In this document: in pieces, positions 1-12,690 of the stretch
Layout of the letters: every line of letters starts with the position of its first letter
How positions within the stretch are numbered: the stretch's first letter is position 1
Assembly (NCBI GenBank): GCA_008704415.1
Contig: VXIS01000025.1
Location: forward strand, 206,937 to 270,936
Length of the DNA: 64,000 nt
Source of the DNA: Sphaerosporella brunnea
Taxonomy: Eukaryota; Ascomycota; Pezizomycetes; Pezizales; Pyronemataceae
Direction of reading: 5' to 3'
Translations under genes and position numbers: made by a program
The notes under the pieces: model-generated
What the model saw: the letters and a program-made list of their open reading frames with translations, nothing else
Told to the model about the DNA's origin: nothing
Database searches by the model: none

Positions 1-920
1 CGGTGGTCACCGCAAGGAACCAGAAGGCGTGTGTGCGTACTAGCTGGAGCGGGATTTGGCCCGGGGTGGTGAGGTGGTGGGTGTCACGGGTCAAGGTGAC
101 GATCAACCCCCACACGAGGCAGATGGAGGCCCAGCCGGCGAAGCGGTGGGACATCTCGAAGTAGTTGTGGTAGTACTGGCGGACAACGGGGTAGGCCGAG
201 GCGCAGATCAGGAAAAGAAGGCAGACGACGAGCCAGCAGAGGACGAGAGTTGTGCGAGAGATCTGGTGGATGAGAGTTTAGCATCCGGCTCACCAAAGGG
301 GGGGAGGGGAACATACCACTCCGTCTCCAGACATATATGTGCGAGTGATGACACCGGTCATCCACAACAGCCAGACCAATGAGAACACTCCGCATCCACT
401 GTGAATCCCTCCAAAGTTGTAGATCTTGGCGCAATACTGGCGGACTCCTAGTGGCCAGCTCTTGGGAATGGAGGACAGGGTGCGGAACAGAAAGTTGACG
501 ATATGGTCATTTCGTATCAGAACCGAGGCCGTAAGATTTCCCAAGGCTGCTCCTGCCAATCGATCTATCCTAGCTGTGCCCGTAACCGCAAACGTGATGG
601 CAACCGTGAGATTGACCAGAAATACCACGGTGAATAGACGGCGGTACATAGACATGATTCGGAACCGGATATTTCTGAAGATGGAACCATGGTTCTTTTC
701 CGCTAGCTCGTGAGAGGCAAACGCTGTCCAGTCTGGTTGCTTCTCGATATCGGATATGAAGATGTCACGGGCTACTCGGAAGTTCTGGGCGTCTGAGATA
801 TGAGCGGGTGGTGGAAGGGTGAGGGTGTCGGGGCTGGTATGTTGTGGAGGCTCGCTGGAGCTCTTCCATGCCTTTTCGCTGACTTCGATTTCGGAGGGCT
901 TACGGCTCGAGGGCGGTGGG
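1..920 (-). CDS. TmpA-like integral membrane protein (3' end cut by window edge)
   Basis: I read two exons on the minus strand, 317-920 and 1-262, joined across a 54-nt intron (263-316, GTATGT...CACCAG, phase 0). The protein has several membrane-spanning segments and carries the signature RLAGAALGNLTASVLIRN, then KIYNFGGIHSGCGV, and after the intron HNYFEMSHRFAGW. These are hallmarks of fungal TmpA-like proteins, whose core also occurs fused to adenylate-forming reductases. TmpA of Aspergillus nidulans is a plasma-membrane protein linked to conidiation signalling; that role here is inference. The frame stays open upstream to about 931 without an ATG; a CAG acceptor at 921-922 suggests another 5' exon that I could not define. 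The C-terminus lies beyond position 1. Confidence 0.72.
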
Positions 921-3648
921 CTGTCTCTTGGTCAATAATTTGTCAATGGTCAACGCCGGGAGCCAGGCATACCCAACAACAGTGCTGCACGAACTGTTCC
1001 CTCGACGGATCAATCCCGGTCCCTGGTGCTCCGGGAAGCGCTCCTTCACCACCGTCATCGAACAAGAAGGCGTAGACATAGTCGGAAGGTTTTTGGAATG
1101 CAGGATTTGGAATGCTTCGAATTTGGAATCCAGGCAACCGGAAAAAGGTATTTGATATAAGTCTCCTTTGTGGAATCCGCTTCACGGTGTGATCTGGCCC
1201 TCGGAAACATGGCTGGCTGGCCATATTTATCTCGGCCGCGCTCCGCGTGATGCAATACCATTCTCCGGGGACCCGAGCCTGAGTTGTGAGTTTTGTTTGC
1301 CTCCCATGGTTGTGCCTCCGGGGAGACAACTTCGCTCTGTAATGTTCATCTGCGATTACTTCTCCCCGGGATATCTGGGGCTGGTATGACTGCGCGGGTT
1401 GGACTCCGAGGATGTGGTTGGCTGGCCTTTTCTTTCTCCGGGGGTAAAAGCGGTGTTGGACGTAAGCCACCACAGTGCGGGCGCCCCCAGGGCCCGTGTC
1501 GTCACAGTGAATGAGTTCGCATGGGAGCCGTGGACCCTGAGTGGCCATTGTGGGATGAAAGGTTATGCAGCTTTGATTCAACATTCACAAATTAGACCAT
1601 CCGGATATATTAACTGAGCCCGAAATAGAAGCCAGGCAAACTCCGCTATGGTCTGGTTGAGCAAGCCATAACATCGTTTTGACGCCTTCAAAGGGTCAAA
1701 GGTAGTCGCCGCCTCCGCTGGCAGCCGGAGACACCCTATTGTCACCTGCGTCATGTTCAGCATCATAGCGTACATCATAGCCCACGGATGATCTACGGAT
1801 TATCCATGTGGCGATGAAGCTCGGGCCACCGTCCGTCGTCTGCAGTGACCACGGGCCAAGCGAGTTTGCTCAGCCCTATGATAAGCACGCGGATGAGGAG
1901 ATCAAGCCAAACTCGAAAGGGCTGTTGCAACCAGCATTCTAGATGAGAAGCGTGGATCTCATCATTCTATGCGCTCAACTTTTTTTGGGATAGCATTCGT
2001 CGAGAGCAAAAGGCGAGTGAGCGATATGAGGCCATATAGCTCCCTGGATAGAGTATGGTCGCAGACCTCCAGTTGGGCCCTTTCTGGGATGACGGCAAGT
2101 TCTAGGTTATTAGCATCCCGCTCATCTGGTACGGCAGCTAATTGCAGATCCGCGGCACCTCTCTCTCGGTAATCGGCGGAATCACACATACACACATACC
2201 TGGTTTTCCCACGATGTTGCACAGACACATCTTATCTACTGGCCGGGGTTGGATACCGCTCCCCGCCGCAGCGGCGGAGAGCCAATTGTTTTAGCTTGGC
2301 AGACGCAGCGCCCCGTTTTTGCGATTGCAGTTCTCTCCCTGTTCCTCCGAACAGTCGGGATGGCAGTAAAACCTGGGAAGTTTCGTCGAACACTTTTCTG
2401 TTCTCCAAATGCCGCCGTCACCCTCCAGGAATCCGAAACATTTGCTTTTTTTTTTTTCAGCGAGAAAACCCCGACTATTCAAACCAATGCACGACGACGA
2501 TCCAGGAATCGGGAAAACCGAAGCTCGAAGGGAAAGGCTTAAAATAGCCCCCCATCGGCCGGCGGGTGTCCCTGCATTAGACGCGCCGAAACCTTCTCTA
2601 GCGACGGGTGGGGTGCATGCCGAACGGTTGCGTTCTAGAACATCGGACTGTGACGTTGCGGTGTGGACGTTGGGCTTTGGAGTGAACTCGAGCGATCCGG
2701 CATTCGAGATTCCCTCCCCGCGCCGATGCTTCAGCATTTCAGCATTTCAGCATTTTGCTGGTTTGCGCTGATCGAAACGGCAAGGCGTTCCGTTGCATGG
2801 CATTTGCACAGGACTCGCCTCAAACTGCCCTTCACTCTCGCCGGAACGTCACGATCCGGCGCTGCGCAGCAGAGCGGTGGTCGTGTAGCTGGGCTGCTGG
2901 GCCACTCGCGCGATGCGACGGGAACATGACGAATAGGCCGGACCCGCCCCGTGACGCCCGAATCGAAGGGGTAATGGGAATTCCAGTCGCTTCAGAAGGG
3001 GCAGGAGAAACGCCGCCAGCCAGCACGCATGACGAGCAATCCGGGGAACCGGATGAGCCGAAGCAGCAGTACCTGGCAGATCTGCAGGCTGTGCGGTAAA
3101 TTGGGTTGGTTTCTATTCGGCGCATCGTCTGGGGTCGGCAGCTGGGTGGATATGCCGCTTGCGGGCGACGGATATCAACGGTGCTGCAAGATGCACCATA
3201 GGCGCTGTCGATGCAGAGCATCTAGACTCACACAGCTCAGTGTCTCTGAGATGGCTAGCTTTGCGACTTTTTTTTTTTCTTACACACCACGAGCTGGGAC
3301 CGGAAGCCAGCTTTACAGGCTCGAGCTCGCTCTTGCCTCAAAAGCCTCAAACGCTGTGCCGCACTCGCTTTCCGACTCCGAAGCGGCCCACGCTAGATAA
3401 GGTCCTCAAATTTGTCGCGACTCCCACCACCCACCACAGCGAGTGCTGCCACTGCCCCCCCCCCCCCATACCATTCCCGCTGCGTCTTCACCTCCCTCCC
3501 TCCCGCAGACTGTCCAGCATCCCTCTAGATCTCTCCTGCCCCCCCCACCCCACTCTCACCCCCCACCCCCCCCCCCCCAACACGAGGATTGTGTATCGGT
3601 TTGAAGTGCTTTGCCACACGATAAGCTATTTCTCCGAGACACACAACC
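921..3648. other. intergenic, no supported gene
   Basis: Open frames here are short, overlap on both strands and resemble no family I know. It may hold the missing 5' exon of the TmpA-like gene (just right of 921) and the promoter of the asparaginase gene. Two C-rich tracts (about 3456-3468 and 3537-3580) and a T-rich run near 3270 lie in the last 400 bases. A CAGCATTT octamer is repeated in tandem around 2731-2757. Confidence 0.6.
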
Positions 3649-5797
3649 ATGTCACCACCTGCCGAATTCTACAATGGCTTCCACAGCAACATCACGACGG
3701 CGACCCCGTCGCCAACAGCTTCGCAATACAATTTGGCCCTCCAGGATGACTCGGTGGCCGTAGATGGATTCCCCGAGAGTCGGGTTTTGATCATCATGAC
3801 TGGTTGGTAGACTGCGCTGATTTCACACGCAGCTGCTGATGCCGGCTAGGAGGAACAATCTGCATGCGGAGGAGCGAGAATGGCTATGTTCCTGTGCGTG
3901 GTGGTGGTCCAGGAAAGATTGGTTGCGACCCGGTATGCTGACGTCTTTCAGGCGAAAGGCTTTATGGACGCCTGCCTCAAGCCCCGGCCTTCTTTCAACG
4001 ACAGCTCTCCGATGAAGCAAGTCCCTGTCATCCAAGAGGATGGGAGTGTCTTCATGACCAACACTTTGAGTATGCGGTACATTGTATTGCTTGTTTGCTC
4101 GGATAGCTGACATGTCAGGGACGCCGCCTTCCAAGCACTCGAGACGCATCCGCTATGCAAACCTGGAGTTCAATCCCCTGCTTGATAGTTCCAGCATCAA
4201 TGCGAAGGGTTGGGCGAAAATCGCGAAAGCCATTGAGCGTATTTGCTGTGCTATTCCGACCTTGCCTTGCTTGAGCTGATTGAGCTTTAGGAAACTATCA
4301 GCTGTTTGATTCCTTCGTAATCCTGCACGGAACGGACAGTCTCGCATACACGAGTTCGGCGCTGAGCTTCATGATTAATAATCTTGGAAAGCCTGTGATC
4401 TTGACTGGTTCTCAAGCGCCCATGACCGAACTTCACAGCGATGCCACCGACAACCTCCTCGGCAGTCTAATCATTGCTGGTCACTACATGATACCCGAAG
4501 TGTGCCTGTTCTTCAACCACAAGCTCTTCCGTGGCAACCGAGCGACGAAGAGCAACGCGCATGACTTTGCTGCCTTCACATCCCCAAATCACCCGCCATT
4601 GGCGAAGGTTGGTATATCAACCAGTGTGAATTGGCCTGTTGTTCAACGGCCATCTCGGATATCTCCTTTCAGTATCCAGATCGATTTGAACACAAGTCAT
4701 GTCGCCTGTTTGCGGATTTTTCCCGGTATCCTACCGCAGATGGTGCGGGGTGTGCTTCAGCTTCCTGGGCTTAAGGGTTTGATTCTGGAAACCTTTGGAT
4801 CTGGTAATGCACCTGAAGATGGGGAGCTCATTGATGTTCTGAGGGAGGGTATCCAGCAAGGAATTGTGATTGTCAACGTTACGCAGTGTGAGTGCATTTG
4901 CAAGTATTTTGAGAGCAGACAGACTTAACAATGAATATAGGTCAGGTTGGAACTGTCAGTCCTCTTTACGCCACTGCCACGGCGCTTGCCAAAGCCGGCA
5001 TTGTTTTTGGTCTAGACATGACCACTGAAGGTAAGCAAGCCCTTACATTCATTCCATCACGATATATATCGATGTACTAACACCTACAAGCCGCTCTCAC
5101 GAAGCTCTCATGCCTTTTGGCGAACCCAAACCTTTCCGTGTCCGAGATCAGGCGCTTGATGTCTAAGTCGCTCAAAGGCGAGCTGACAGAAGACTCCGAA
5201 ATGCATTTTTCCCATCCCTTCTCGGACTTGCCGCCGGTACTCTCGGCACTCAGCGCGTTGGGCTACGCAATTCAGGATCAGAACCTTCAAGATATTCACA
5301 TCATTTTGAAGGAGTCGAATCAGTTCTTGCTCAACCAGTTTGACTACTCTGGAAATACTCCTTTGGTGAGTGAAGACGGATAGACATTTCCTACATTCTT
5401 GATTCCGTTCAATTCCATCCCTACTTTCCTTATGCTATCCCTCACCTCCATGACTGTTTCACCCCGCCCCGATTTCCCTCCTATTTCCTACTCATATCGA
5501 CCCGTGTGACGGTGACATACTAACATTCTTCAGCACCTTGCTGCCATCTCTCCCAACCTCGAGATCCTCCGCGACTTCCTCAGCCAAGGAGCTTCCGTGC
5601 ACCTTAGGAACCGAGACGGCCGCACTCCCCTCTTCCTTGCCGCCGACTCCGGAAGACTAGACAACGTGGTGCTGCTCGCGGAATCAGGCGCCCATCTCCA
5701 CGCGGAGGAGAAGGAAATGGCCGCCGTCCTCAAGAAGCGCGCGGCCGAGGCGGGCGATAAGTTTAAGCAGGAGGCTTGGAGGATCGCGGGTGCTTAG
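3649..5797 (+). CDS. L-asparaginase (type I-like) with C-terminal ankyrin region
   Basis: Hydrolyses L-asparagine to aspartate and ammonia. I join eight exons: 3649-3802, 3850-3893, 3952-4069, 4119-4238, 4291-4887, 4941-5030, 5091-5365 and 5534-5797, giving 553 residues with every junction in frame. The first catalytic-threonine motif MTGGTIC is rebuilt across intron 1; the second is HGTDS, followed by LTGSQAPM. Further family marks are FNPLLDSS, FTSPNHPPLAKVG and VGTVSPLY. The last 120 residues hold ankyrin-like repeats (GNTPLHLAA, DGRTPLFLAADSGR), the layout of cytosolic ASPG/60-kDa lysophospholipase-type asparaginases. No signal peptide is visible, so a cytosolic enzyme is likely. The start is the first ATG in frame and has AACC before it. 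A shorter 19-nt second intron would also restore the frame but breaks family alignment. Confidence 0.93.
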
Positions 5798-5923
5798 GAG
5801 AGGCGTGGGAAGTAATGGGAACAAGGATACCGGCATGTTTGGTTAGCGTTGCTTTTTGTTCTTTGTCTATGTTTTGTTTTTCATGAAGATAGAATTAATA
5901 GATGGATGGATATCTGGCGTCTA

Positions 5924-6582
5924 CTATAAGACTGCCGTCTGCAACCCCCATTCAATTCCACCAATGATATCAAGCCTCTGCGGTAACCCTCCCCCCCAAC
6001 AACTAACTACATGCACCATCTCCACGCCCTCCACACTCTCTCTAAACATCCTCCTAGCCCCCTGTCTAACCTCTGGGTCCAACCCCGCCTTCCACTCCTC
6101 ATGCGCAACCTTACTGTCCCACCCGATCGTAAACCGATATTCGACCGTCTAACCCCTGGCCATGGTAACTCCAGCGCCGCCGCCCGCAGCCTCGAGAGCT
6201 GCGACTTCCAAGCACAGCGATCAGTAGCGGGCGTAAAGCGTACAGTAAGGAGCTCCAGCACGGGTGCGGAAGGCGGCGGCGGCGGCGTGAACGGCGCATG
6301 CACCAAGCTCGAGACGACAGCGAAGGCGGAGATCTGTGTGGTGAATGGCTCATAGAAAGTGCTTTTTGAGAGCGCTTCGTGCGCGCCGAGGCTTTCATAT
6401 GGCAGCAGCGGTGGAGCCTCGGTTTGGAACCCCTCAGGTTGCGGCCTGGAGCCTGCCCCCCCCCCCCCCCGGGGGCGCGTTTTGAAGGCGCACAGTTGTT
6501 GCTGCAGTGTCTGGACTCTTTTGGAGAGCGGATATTTGCAGGTGTTGGCTTCACACTGGCTGAAACTGCGATTGTATATCAA
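5924..6582 (-). CDS. possible small two-exon gene, function unknown
   Basis: A minus-strand frame 6244-6582 can be joined in phase 0 to 5924-6148 across a 95-nt intron (GTACGC...GGTTAG), giving about 187 residues. The C-terminal exon reads as credible globular protein (YRFTIGWDSKVAHEEWKAG; EGVEMVHVVS), loosely like a dimeric alpha/beta-barrel domain. There is no ATG in the first exon: the frame opens at a TTG, so the true start is in an unseen exon or the model is wrong. The first exon crosses a run of about 16 C, which makes sequencing error or slippage possible. It ends 127 bases from the asparaginase stop, converging with it. Confidence 0.33.
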
Positions 6583-6731
6583 GGGATAACTATATAGTTA
6601 TGTCCGCTGAGGTATATATTGAATTGACCACGAGATGCATGAAGCTGAAGCTATATCTAATATATCCCGGTGAAATGACGTAACACACCTCACTCACACA
6701 CACACACATGACGAGAACTCCGAATCCTCCA

Positions 6732-8252
6732 TCACTGCAAACCCTGAACCAGCCGAACCCCGCCAAACCCGACAGCACTCAACTCATCGAGCACAAACTT
6801 CAACGCCCTGCGCAGCGTCTTTTTTCCACTTCCGCACGCCGCACTTTCCAGATGCTGCAGCAGGCTACTCAACGATGCGAATTGCTTCTCCGGGTTCCCG
6901 CCTCCGAGGATCGTCGGGCAGTGGTAGATCTTGGCGTCGTGCACCGTGCTGCGAAAGTGCTGTGTGAGCGCGAGCGCGTTTATGAAGGGGCCGCGGGAGG
7001 GCGGGCAGCGTGGGCAGTATAGCGCCCCGCGCGCCAGAGGGGCTAGCTCGTTGCTGGTGACATCCGTCGGCGTTGGGAAACCCATCGATGAGGTCGGAGT
7101 GAAGCAGACTCCGCCCGTGGAGTCGCCGTCGACGCTTCCGTCGGCTTCCTCGTCGATAAAACCGCCGCCCGAAGGGAGACCGGAACCGATAATTACGCCG
7201 GCGGTGTCGGCCGCCATTACCGTCATGACTACCATCTCTTTGCTTGCCCCGCCAGGACAGCTGCCGGATTCTAAGTGCATGGTCAATGCCGATAGCGAGG
7301 CGAATCCGGTGCGTGGACAGGATGGACAGGACAGCGGTTCTGCTACCAGCGACTTGTGAACGGAGGACTCCATGTGCTGGTGCATCGCCTCGCTAGACAC
7401 GAATGTACGATCGCACGATTTGCACTGGGGCGGCTCCTCTACTTGGAGAACGCTCGCACACACATGCTCCGCCAATGCCCGGCCGTTTGAAAATTCTACG
7501 TCGCAGGCCAGGCAAAGGAATTCGTCAACATGATTGGGAGAGTCCGCCAGATGTGCTTCTAGTGCCTGCTCGTGGATGAAATACCGTTTGCACGGATCGC
7601 AATATGCGTGCTCGGCTTCGCAGTGCGCCTTGACAGAGCGTGAGCCTAAGAAATACATATGGCAGGACCTGATGGGACATTTTTCCACTGTCAAGTGAAC
7701 TGAGGCGGTGGAGAGGTGCGCTTCCAGCGCGGATTCCGAGACGAAGTAGCGGTTACACGGTTCGCACCACTCATGCTCGGCTCTGTTGTGCTGGTTTAAT
7801 TCATTCTCGCTGCTGAACTTGGCTGTGCAGCTACCGAATTGACATCTTTTGACGTGAGCGGAATGGTTTTCTCGGTGATTTTTCAGCGCCGAGGCGTCGA
7901 CGAAGTACTTGTTGCATTCGGGGCAGTGAGAGTGAGCCAAAATGCGGTGGTTGAAAAGCTGATCTGTGCCTCGAGGGAACTTTTCGAAGCAAGATCGGAA
8001 GCCACAGTATTCGATATGTATGGAGTTGGTCGAGAGGTGGGCCTGCAGGGCGGCGGTGGATACAAAGACACGCTCGCAGGGCTCGCAGGCTGGGTGAGCT
8101 TCGTCTTGGTGAGCGATCAGCTCTGCAGTTGTGGAGAACAAGACCGCGCAATATTGGCAATACACGTGATTTAGGGCGATAGTGTGTTGATTGAGTGCGG
8201 CGACAGAGTAGAAGCGGCGGTTACTGGTGCAAACGCGGCAGGTGAAAGGCAT
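6732..8252 (-). CDS. multi C2H2 zinc-finger protein
   Basis: A single uninterrupted exon of 506 residues. The open frame runs further upstream, but the ATG at 8252 begins MPFTCRVC directly at the first finger and is the natural start. About ten to twelve zinc-finger units follow one another; most alternate between two types, one with CxxC spacing (CEPCERVFVSTAALQAH, CDPCKRYFIHEQALEAH) and one with Cx4C spacing (CGFRSCFEKF, CQFGSCTAKF, CPIRSCHMYF). Histidine spacing is long (Hx5-7H). Residues 330-420 are a low-complexity linker before two last fingers. Such tandem arrays bind nucleic acid or protein in the nucleus; no target can be named. Fungal proteins of this kind are usually annotated only as C2H2 domain-containing. 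Confidence 0.85.
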   Translation of the reverse strand: MPFTCRVCTSNRRFYSVAALNQHTIALNHVYCQYCAVLFSTTAELIAHQDEAHPACEPCERVFVSTAALQAHLSTNSIHIEYCGFRSCFEKFPRGTDQLFNHRILAHSHCPECNKYFVDASALKNHRENHSAHVKRCQFGSCTAKFSSENELNQHNRAEHEWCEPCNRYFVSESALEAHLSTASVHLTVEKCPIRSCHMYFLGSRSVKAHCEAEHAYCDPCKRYFIHEQALEAHLADSPNHVDEFLCLACDVEFSNGRALAEHVCASVLQVEEPPQCKSCDRTFVSSEAMHQHMESSVHKSLVAEPLSCPSCPRTGFASLSALTMHLESGSCPGGASKEMVVMTVMAADTAGVIIGSGLPSGGGFIDEEADGSVDGDSTGGVCFTPTSSMGFPTPTDVTSNELAPLARGALYCPRCPPSRGPFINALALTQHFRSTVHDAKIYHCPTILGGGNPEKQFASLSSLLQHLESAACGSGKKTLRRALKFVLDELSAVGFGGVRLVQGLQ

Positions 8253-9592
8253 GGCTGCGGTGATGATGATGATGCGTTCTAGACCACTGGACAGAAGGAA
8301 AGAGGGAAAGAAATGGAGAGGTACCCCGCAGAGGTTTATAAGTGGTCTGCGATCAACAGAGTTGCCGGCGTAAACCTTTTGCTCCCTCCAGCTTTCCACA
8401 GCCACCCAGCAAACATGCCAGCACTTGCTGCATGGTTCCACGCCGCCTCAAAGAATGTGTTGAGCACCATGCGATGTTCCGTAATATACCAGGGATTGAC
8501 GGATTGCGCTCGCGGATTCTGCAGGCGGCGGCGCAATCTCTGCGTGTGTGGGGAGGTTTCTAAAGGTAGATACTTCCCGTATAGCTAGCTTAGCTAGCTA
8601 GCTCTGACAGCTTGAAGCTCCAGAAGCTCTCCGCTCCTGCTCGCAATCACGGGCAAGACGCAAATGCACTGCACATTCCAGCACTGTGGAGTTTCCTGCA
8701 TGAAAGAGGCGCAAGGGGGCGGGGCAGAGCGGTTACGTCGATATCGACAGCGATATCTTCAGCAGTCGTCTGCTGCCTAGCTCGATCAAGTACCTAAGCG
8801 CTTAGTAACCAAATTTAGGTGCACTGCCCATCACTCGGTCGTCGGGATGTTCCGCGCCGAAAGCAGCTGCACGCGTTCCGTGGCCTTTGCCATCGCCAAC
8901 GTGCTGTTCCCTTTTTTAATCTGTAGCTGCGAATACCGTGTCATCATCACCTCGTTCTTTCTGCTTTCTTTCTCCTACTCGAGAGTACCTACTATACCTG
9001 CGTCGGCTTTCTATGCTCGAAGGTTGTCTGATGACTTCTCCTCGTGAGTCAAGGTAGCCGGCAATCAGTCATTCTTCGAAATAAAAAGGCAAAGGCCAGC
9101 CCGCATCTTCGACAGCTACCCCGACAACCACCGAATCCCCCTCCACCACAGCAAGCATGTCTGCTTAACTTCCGCACCCGCTTTTTCGCTCAGCTCATTA
9201 CCACTCGACGGTAACGAACGAACAGCCTTTCTACTTGAACGGCAGCTTCGCTTTCAGCTTGCACACCACAATCATCACGCCAATCCATAAACCCATCCAT
9301 AACAAAAATGTTTCATCTACACTGCGAGACAAACAACCCGACCGCATTGCTACATCTGCTATTATTGCTTGCTGCATTGATATCCACACCAAATCCACTT
9401 CTACTCCGAGTCTCCGCTTGAACCCGCGGTTTATTGAGAAAGCGCAGAGACGCGGCGGAATTTGACCTACGTGCGTGGTGTCTCCTCTTATGGGAATAAT
9501 CGGTGATGTCTGATTACGCGGTAGAACACAGTGCTGTCAGATTCAATCTATACCACATTTCCTAGATCAAACTTCGAGGCGCCACCGTAAAC
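8253..9592. other. intergenic, divergent promoter region
   Basis: Separates the minus-strand zinc-finger gene from the plus-strand GTPase gene, so it should carry both promoters. Around 8581-8604 there is a cluster of overlapping GCTAGC palindromes. Downstream of 9090 the sequence is C/A-rich and pyrimidine-rich like a fungal 5' leader. No coding frame is convincing. Confidence 0.6.
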
Positions 9593-12315
9593 ATGTCCTC
9601 CATCTTTACCTACAATCCTTCCCCGCCGAAGCCAGCCTCTCCATGGGCGCACTCTCCCTCGACCACTCCAGCTCCTCCTCCGGATGACCCGGAGCAAGTG
9701 ATGACCGATGTCCCGGGCCACCTTAAGTCTTCCTCGCGCAGCCGCGCCGGATTGATTGTCCACAGCGCTGAGCGCGGGGAGGTGATGAATGAGGACGGCG
9801 ATACAGTGCACGGTTTGGCCGCGGAGCCGCAAATCGGGCCGACTGAATACAAGCTCTCTCTCGTGCGCGGCGGGAAGAGTGAGGGACGGCTAGAGCAATT
9901 GACTACCCAGCTACTATGGCGGCTGCAACAGAGCACTTCGTAGGGAGCCCTCCAACTTGAGCCACAAAAATCTGTTCTAATTGTGTCAGATACCATGGAA
10001 CTAGTCTTGCATCGAAAAGCCCGGAGGCTATCAGCTCCCTGCTGCAGGAGTCCAAGGGTGCGCTCTACGAGATTGGTATTGCGGATGATGGCACGTTCAT
10101 TGGGCTTGAAGAAGAGGAGCTGGAGGCATCTCTAGACGTACTACGCTCAATGGCCGAGAAACTGGGCGCCAGCGTCACAGTCACCCGGAAGGTATTTGTC
10201 AAGACCGTCGAACAGCGCGATGTCGACAATGCGAGATCAAAGTTGGCGGAGCACCTGGTTGCACGCGCTCGTGGAAAGGCCAAGAACGGACGAGGAAAAC
10301 ATCTGAAGGATGTGCCCGATTCGGCGGATTACGAGATTGATCCGGCCGATGAGGAGAAGTTCCATATCCCAAAACTCGGTGCGAAGCTGTGGGTGGCAGA
10401 GGCACTCATCAAGCCGTATGATGGGACTAATGGGTCCACGGCAGCCTTCAATGAGAATGGTGGCGTGCACATTATCGAGGCCAATCCAACCCAGCAACTA
10501 AGAATATCCCTCACTGGGCCGACTACCTGTGGAAAGAGTACGCTTCTGGGTACTCTGACTACCGGAGACTTAGATAACGGCCGTGGTAAAAGCAGACTTT
10601 CTCTACTCCGCCACCGACATGAGTTGGTTTCTGGCGTTACATCTTCTGTAGCTTGGGAAATCATTGGTTACAAACCAGAAGCTTCCCCCCAGTCAATAGA
10701 CGAAGCAGATGATTGCGGTTTCTTTGGTACTGGCGAGCCAGAGGAAGAGGCTGAGGAGCCTACAGCTAGAGTCGTTAATTACGCCACCGGCAATATCTCC
10801 TCATGGACCGATATACATTCCGCGGCAGAGGGCGGCAGGATCGTCTTCATGTCGGACTCTGCCGGACAGCTCAAGTACCGCCGAACAACAGTTCGTTCTC
10901 TAGTCGGGTGGGCACCTCACTATGCTGCTCTTCTGATTCCAGCAAATGATACCGAAACCGAGGATGGCCCTGCTGGACTCAGCGAGGCCAGCAGAGTCCA
11001 TATGGAGCTGTGCATTAAACTTGGTCTACCGCTGATAGTAGTCTTCACCAAGATGGATATCGCATCTAAACCCGGGCTTAGAGCAGTGCTTATCGGTGTT
11101 CTGAGCATACTCAAAGCGAGTGGGAAGAAGCCGCTCATGCTTCAAAACTCGGGAAAGATCAAGGAGACGTGCATGGCTATCGCGGCCGAACCGGAGGCTG
11201 CAGTACCGATCGTCTTCACCAGCTCTGTTAAAGGCGACGGTATAAACCTCGTCCACGACCTCCTCATGAACCTTCCCATGCCTGCGCTTCCAGTGTCGCC
11301 AAGTGCAGTGCACCCGCTTCCTCACACCAGCATTACGGGCGTCGAAAATGGTATCGACGACATTGAAATCGTGGGCTCTGGTGGCGATATCGAAATCCGC
11401 TGTCTCGATTCCGACGCAGAGGACGACTCTGATGACCAGTTGACAACACTATTCCACGTTGAAGAAGTGTACGGTATGAAGCCGTCAGGTATCGAGGCCA
11501 ACAGCGGTGGCAGTGTAATCTCCGGCCACGTACGATATGGCAAAGTATCTATCGGCGATAAACTCACAGTTGGCCCATTCTATGCCGGATCTGACATTGG
11601 CCACCGGTCTCGCAGCGCCACTCCTACGCCGACAAACGGGACACCACTGCTTTCTGTTTCCGCCGCGAGCTATAGAGGCATGCTGAGCCGCTCACCCGAG
11701 AGCGGTGACGAAAGCCCCGGGCAACGCTCCCCGCATAGAGAAAGAAACTGCTACGAAGAGGAGGCAGAGTGGCGGCTCGTTCGCGTAGTATCCGTCCGTC
11801 GTTTGCGGCTGCCGGTGACTACACTGTTCGCCGGCGAAGCAGGTACCATCGGCATCGTCCCCATTGACGAGGAAAACGAGGACGAAACTCCGCCGCCTGC
11901 TCCCACGTCGGGGTCTCAGCCTATTGATATCCGCCGTCCCAAAGCCGTCTCGTTCGAGCTTGACCCGCCTGAAGAGTTGAGACTCAAGAAGGGACTCGTG
12001 ATTGTGAATCGTGGCGGGTGGATGAAAGCGTACACCGGATTCTCGGCTATCACTCGTGATCCGAACGCGGCAAGAGGCCTGGTCGTTGGTGCTGATGTGA
12101 TCATATATGTCGCTTCTGTACGCACGGTCGCACGTATTGTAACTGTAGAACCGGCGGTGAAGGACGAGGGGACGAGATTCGTCTGTGAGTTTTTGGGAGT
12201 CGAGTGGGTTGAGCTGGGCGCTAAGGTGCTGGTTATGAAGAATCGCCCGATGGGCGGTGGCATGGAGGTTTTTGTGGGGAAGGTGGAGGGGAGGTTGAGG
12301 GTGTTGGGGGGCTGA
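9593..12315 (+). CDS. GTPBP1/GTPBP2-type translational GTPase
   Basis: Two exons, 9593-9939 and 9990-12315, are joined across a 50-nt intron (GTAGGG...GTCAG), giving about 890 residues. The G1 loop is GPTTCGKST near residue 292, followed by GDLDNGRGKSRLSLLRHRHE and SGVTSSVAWEIIGY, a block diagnostic of the GTPBP1/2 family. G3 reads DSAGQLKY and G4 FTKMD. Acidic and serine-rich linkers (around 390 and 620) separate the G domain from two beta-barrel-like domains. Relatives act in mRNA turnover and ribosome rescue in the cytoplasm. Odd point: the family's usual DLAGH has Gln in place of His here. The start is the first ATG in frame with C-rich leader upstream; the N-terminal 100 residues are Pro/Ser-rich and not conserved. 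Confidence 0.88.
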
Positions 12316-12690
12316 GTTGTTCAGTTGAGGATCAAATGTTTTTTGTTTTTATTTTTGTTTTTGCTTTGTTTTTTAGTTTCATTCGGCCGCTTGCATAAGG
12401 TAAAAAATAATAGAATCCTCCTGGCCATTGCGTGCCGTTTTTCCAAGGTTTGGGCTGGCTACATATGGGCACGCATTCACATAACATCACTCGATTCCGA
12501 GCAGAGTACGATGTATGTGAATGAGTTGGAGCAACCGAGTTGAAGCGCAATTGCAATTGCCGAATATCACGATTGTCGAGAGTGAAAGGCATAGATATTG
12601 AACAAAATTTAGTCGCATTCGCATTCGCGTGTGTGCAACCAACCACAGACGCGTTCACCACCACTCCTCGCGTCTTCCACGCACATCATC
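12316..12690. other. short intergenic stretch
   Basis: Holds the T-rich 3' flank of the GTPase gene (a tract of TTTTTG/TTTTTA repeats at 12338-12376) and the promoter and leader of the next plus-strand gene. No gene seen. Confidence 0.6.

Noticed and set aside
943..1584. 213-codon minus-strand frame upstream of the TmpA-like gene
   Set aside because: It is in a different frame from the TmpA-like exon and shows no membrane or family sequence; at most a small part could be a missing exon.
3933..3951. 19-nt intron in the asparaginase gene
   Set aside because: Far below the usual minimum. A 58-nt intron 3894-3951 uses the same acceptor and restores the family sequence NGYVP-AKGFMDACL.
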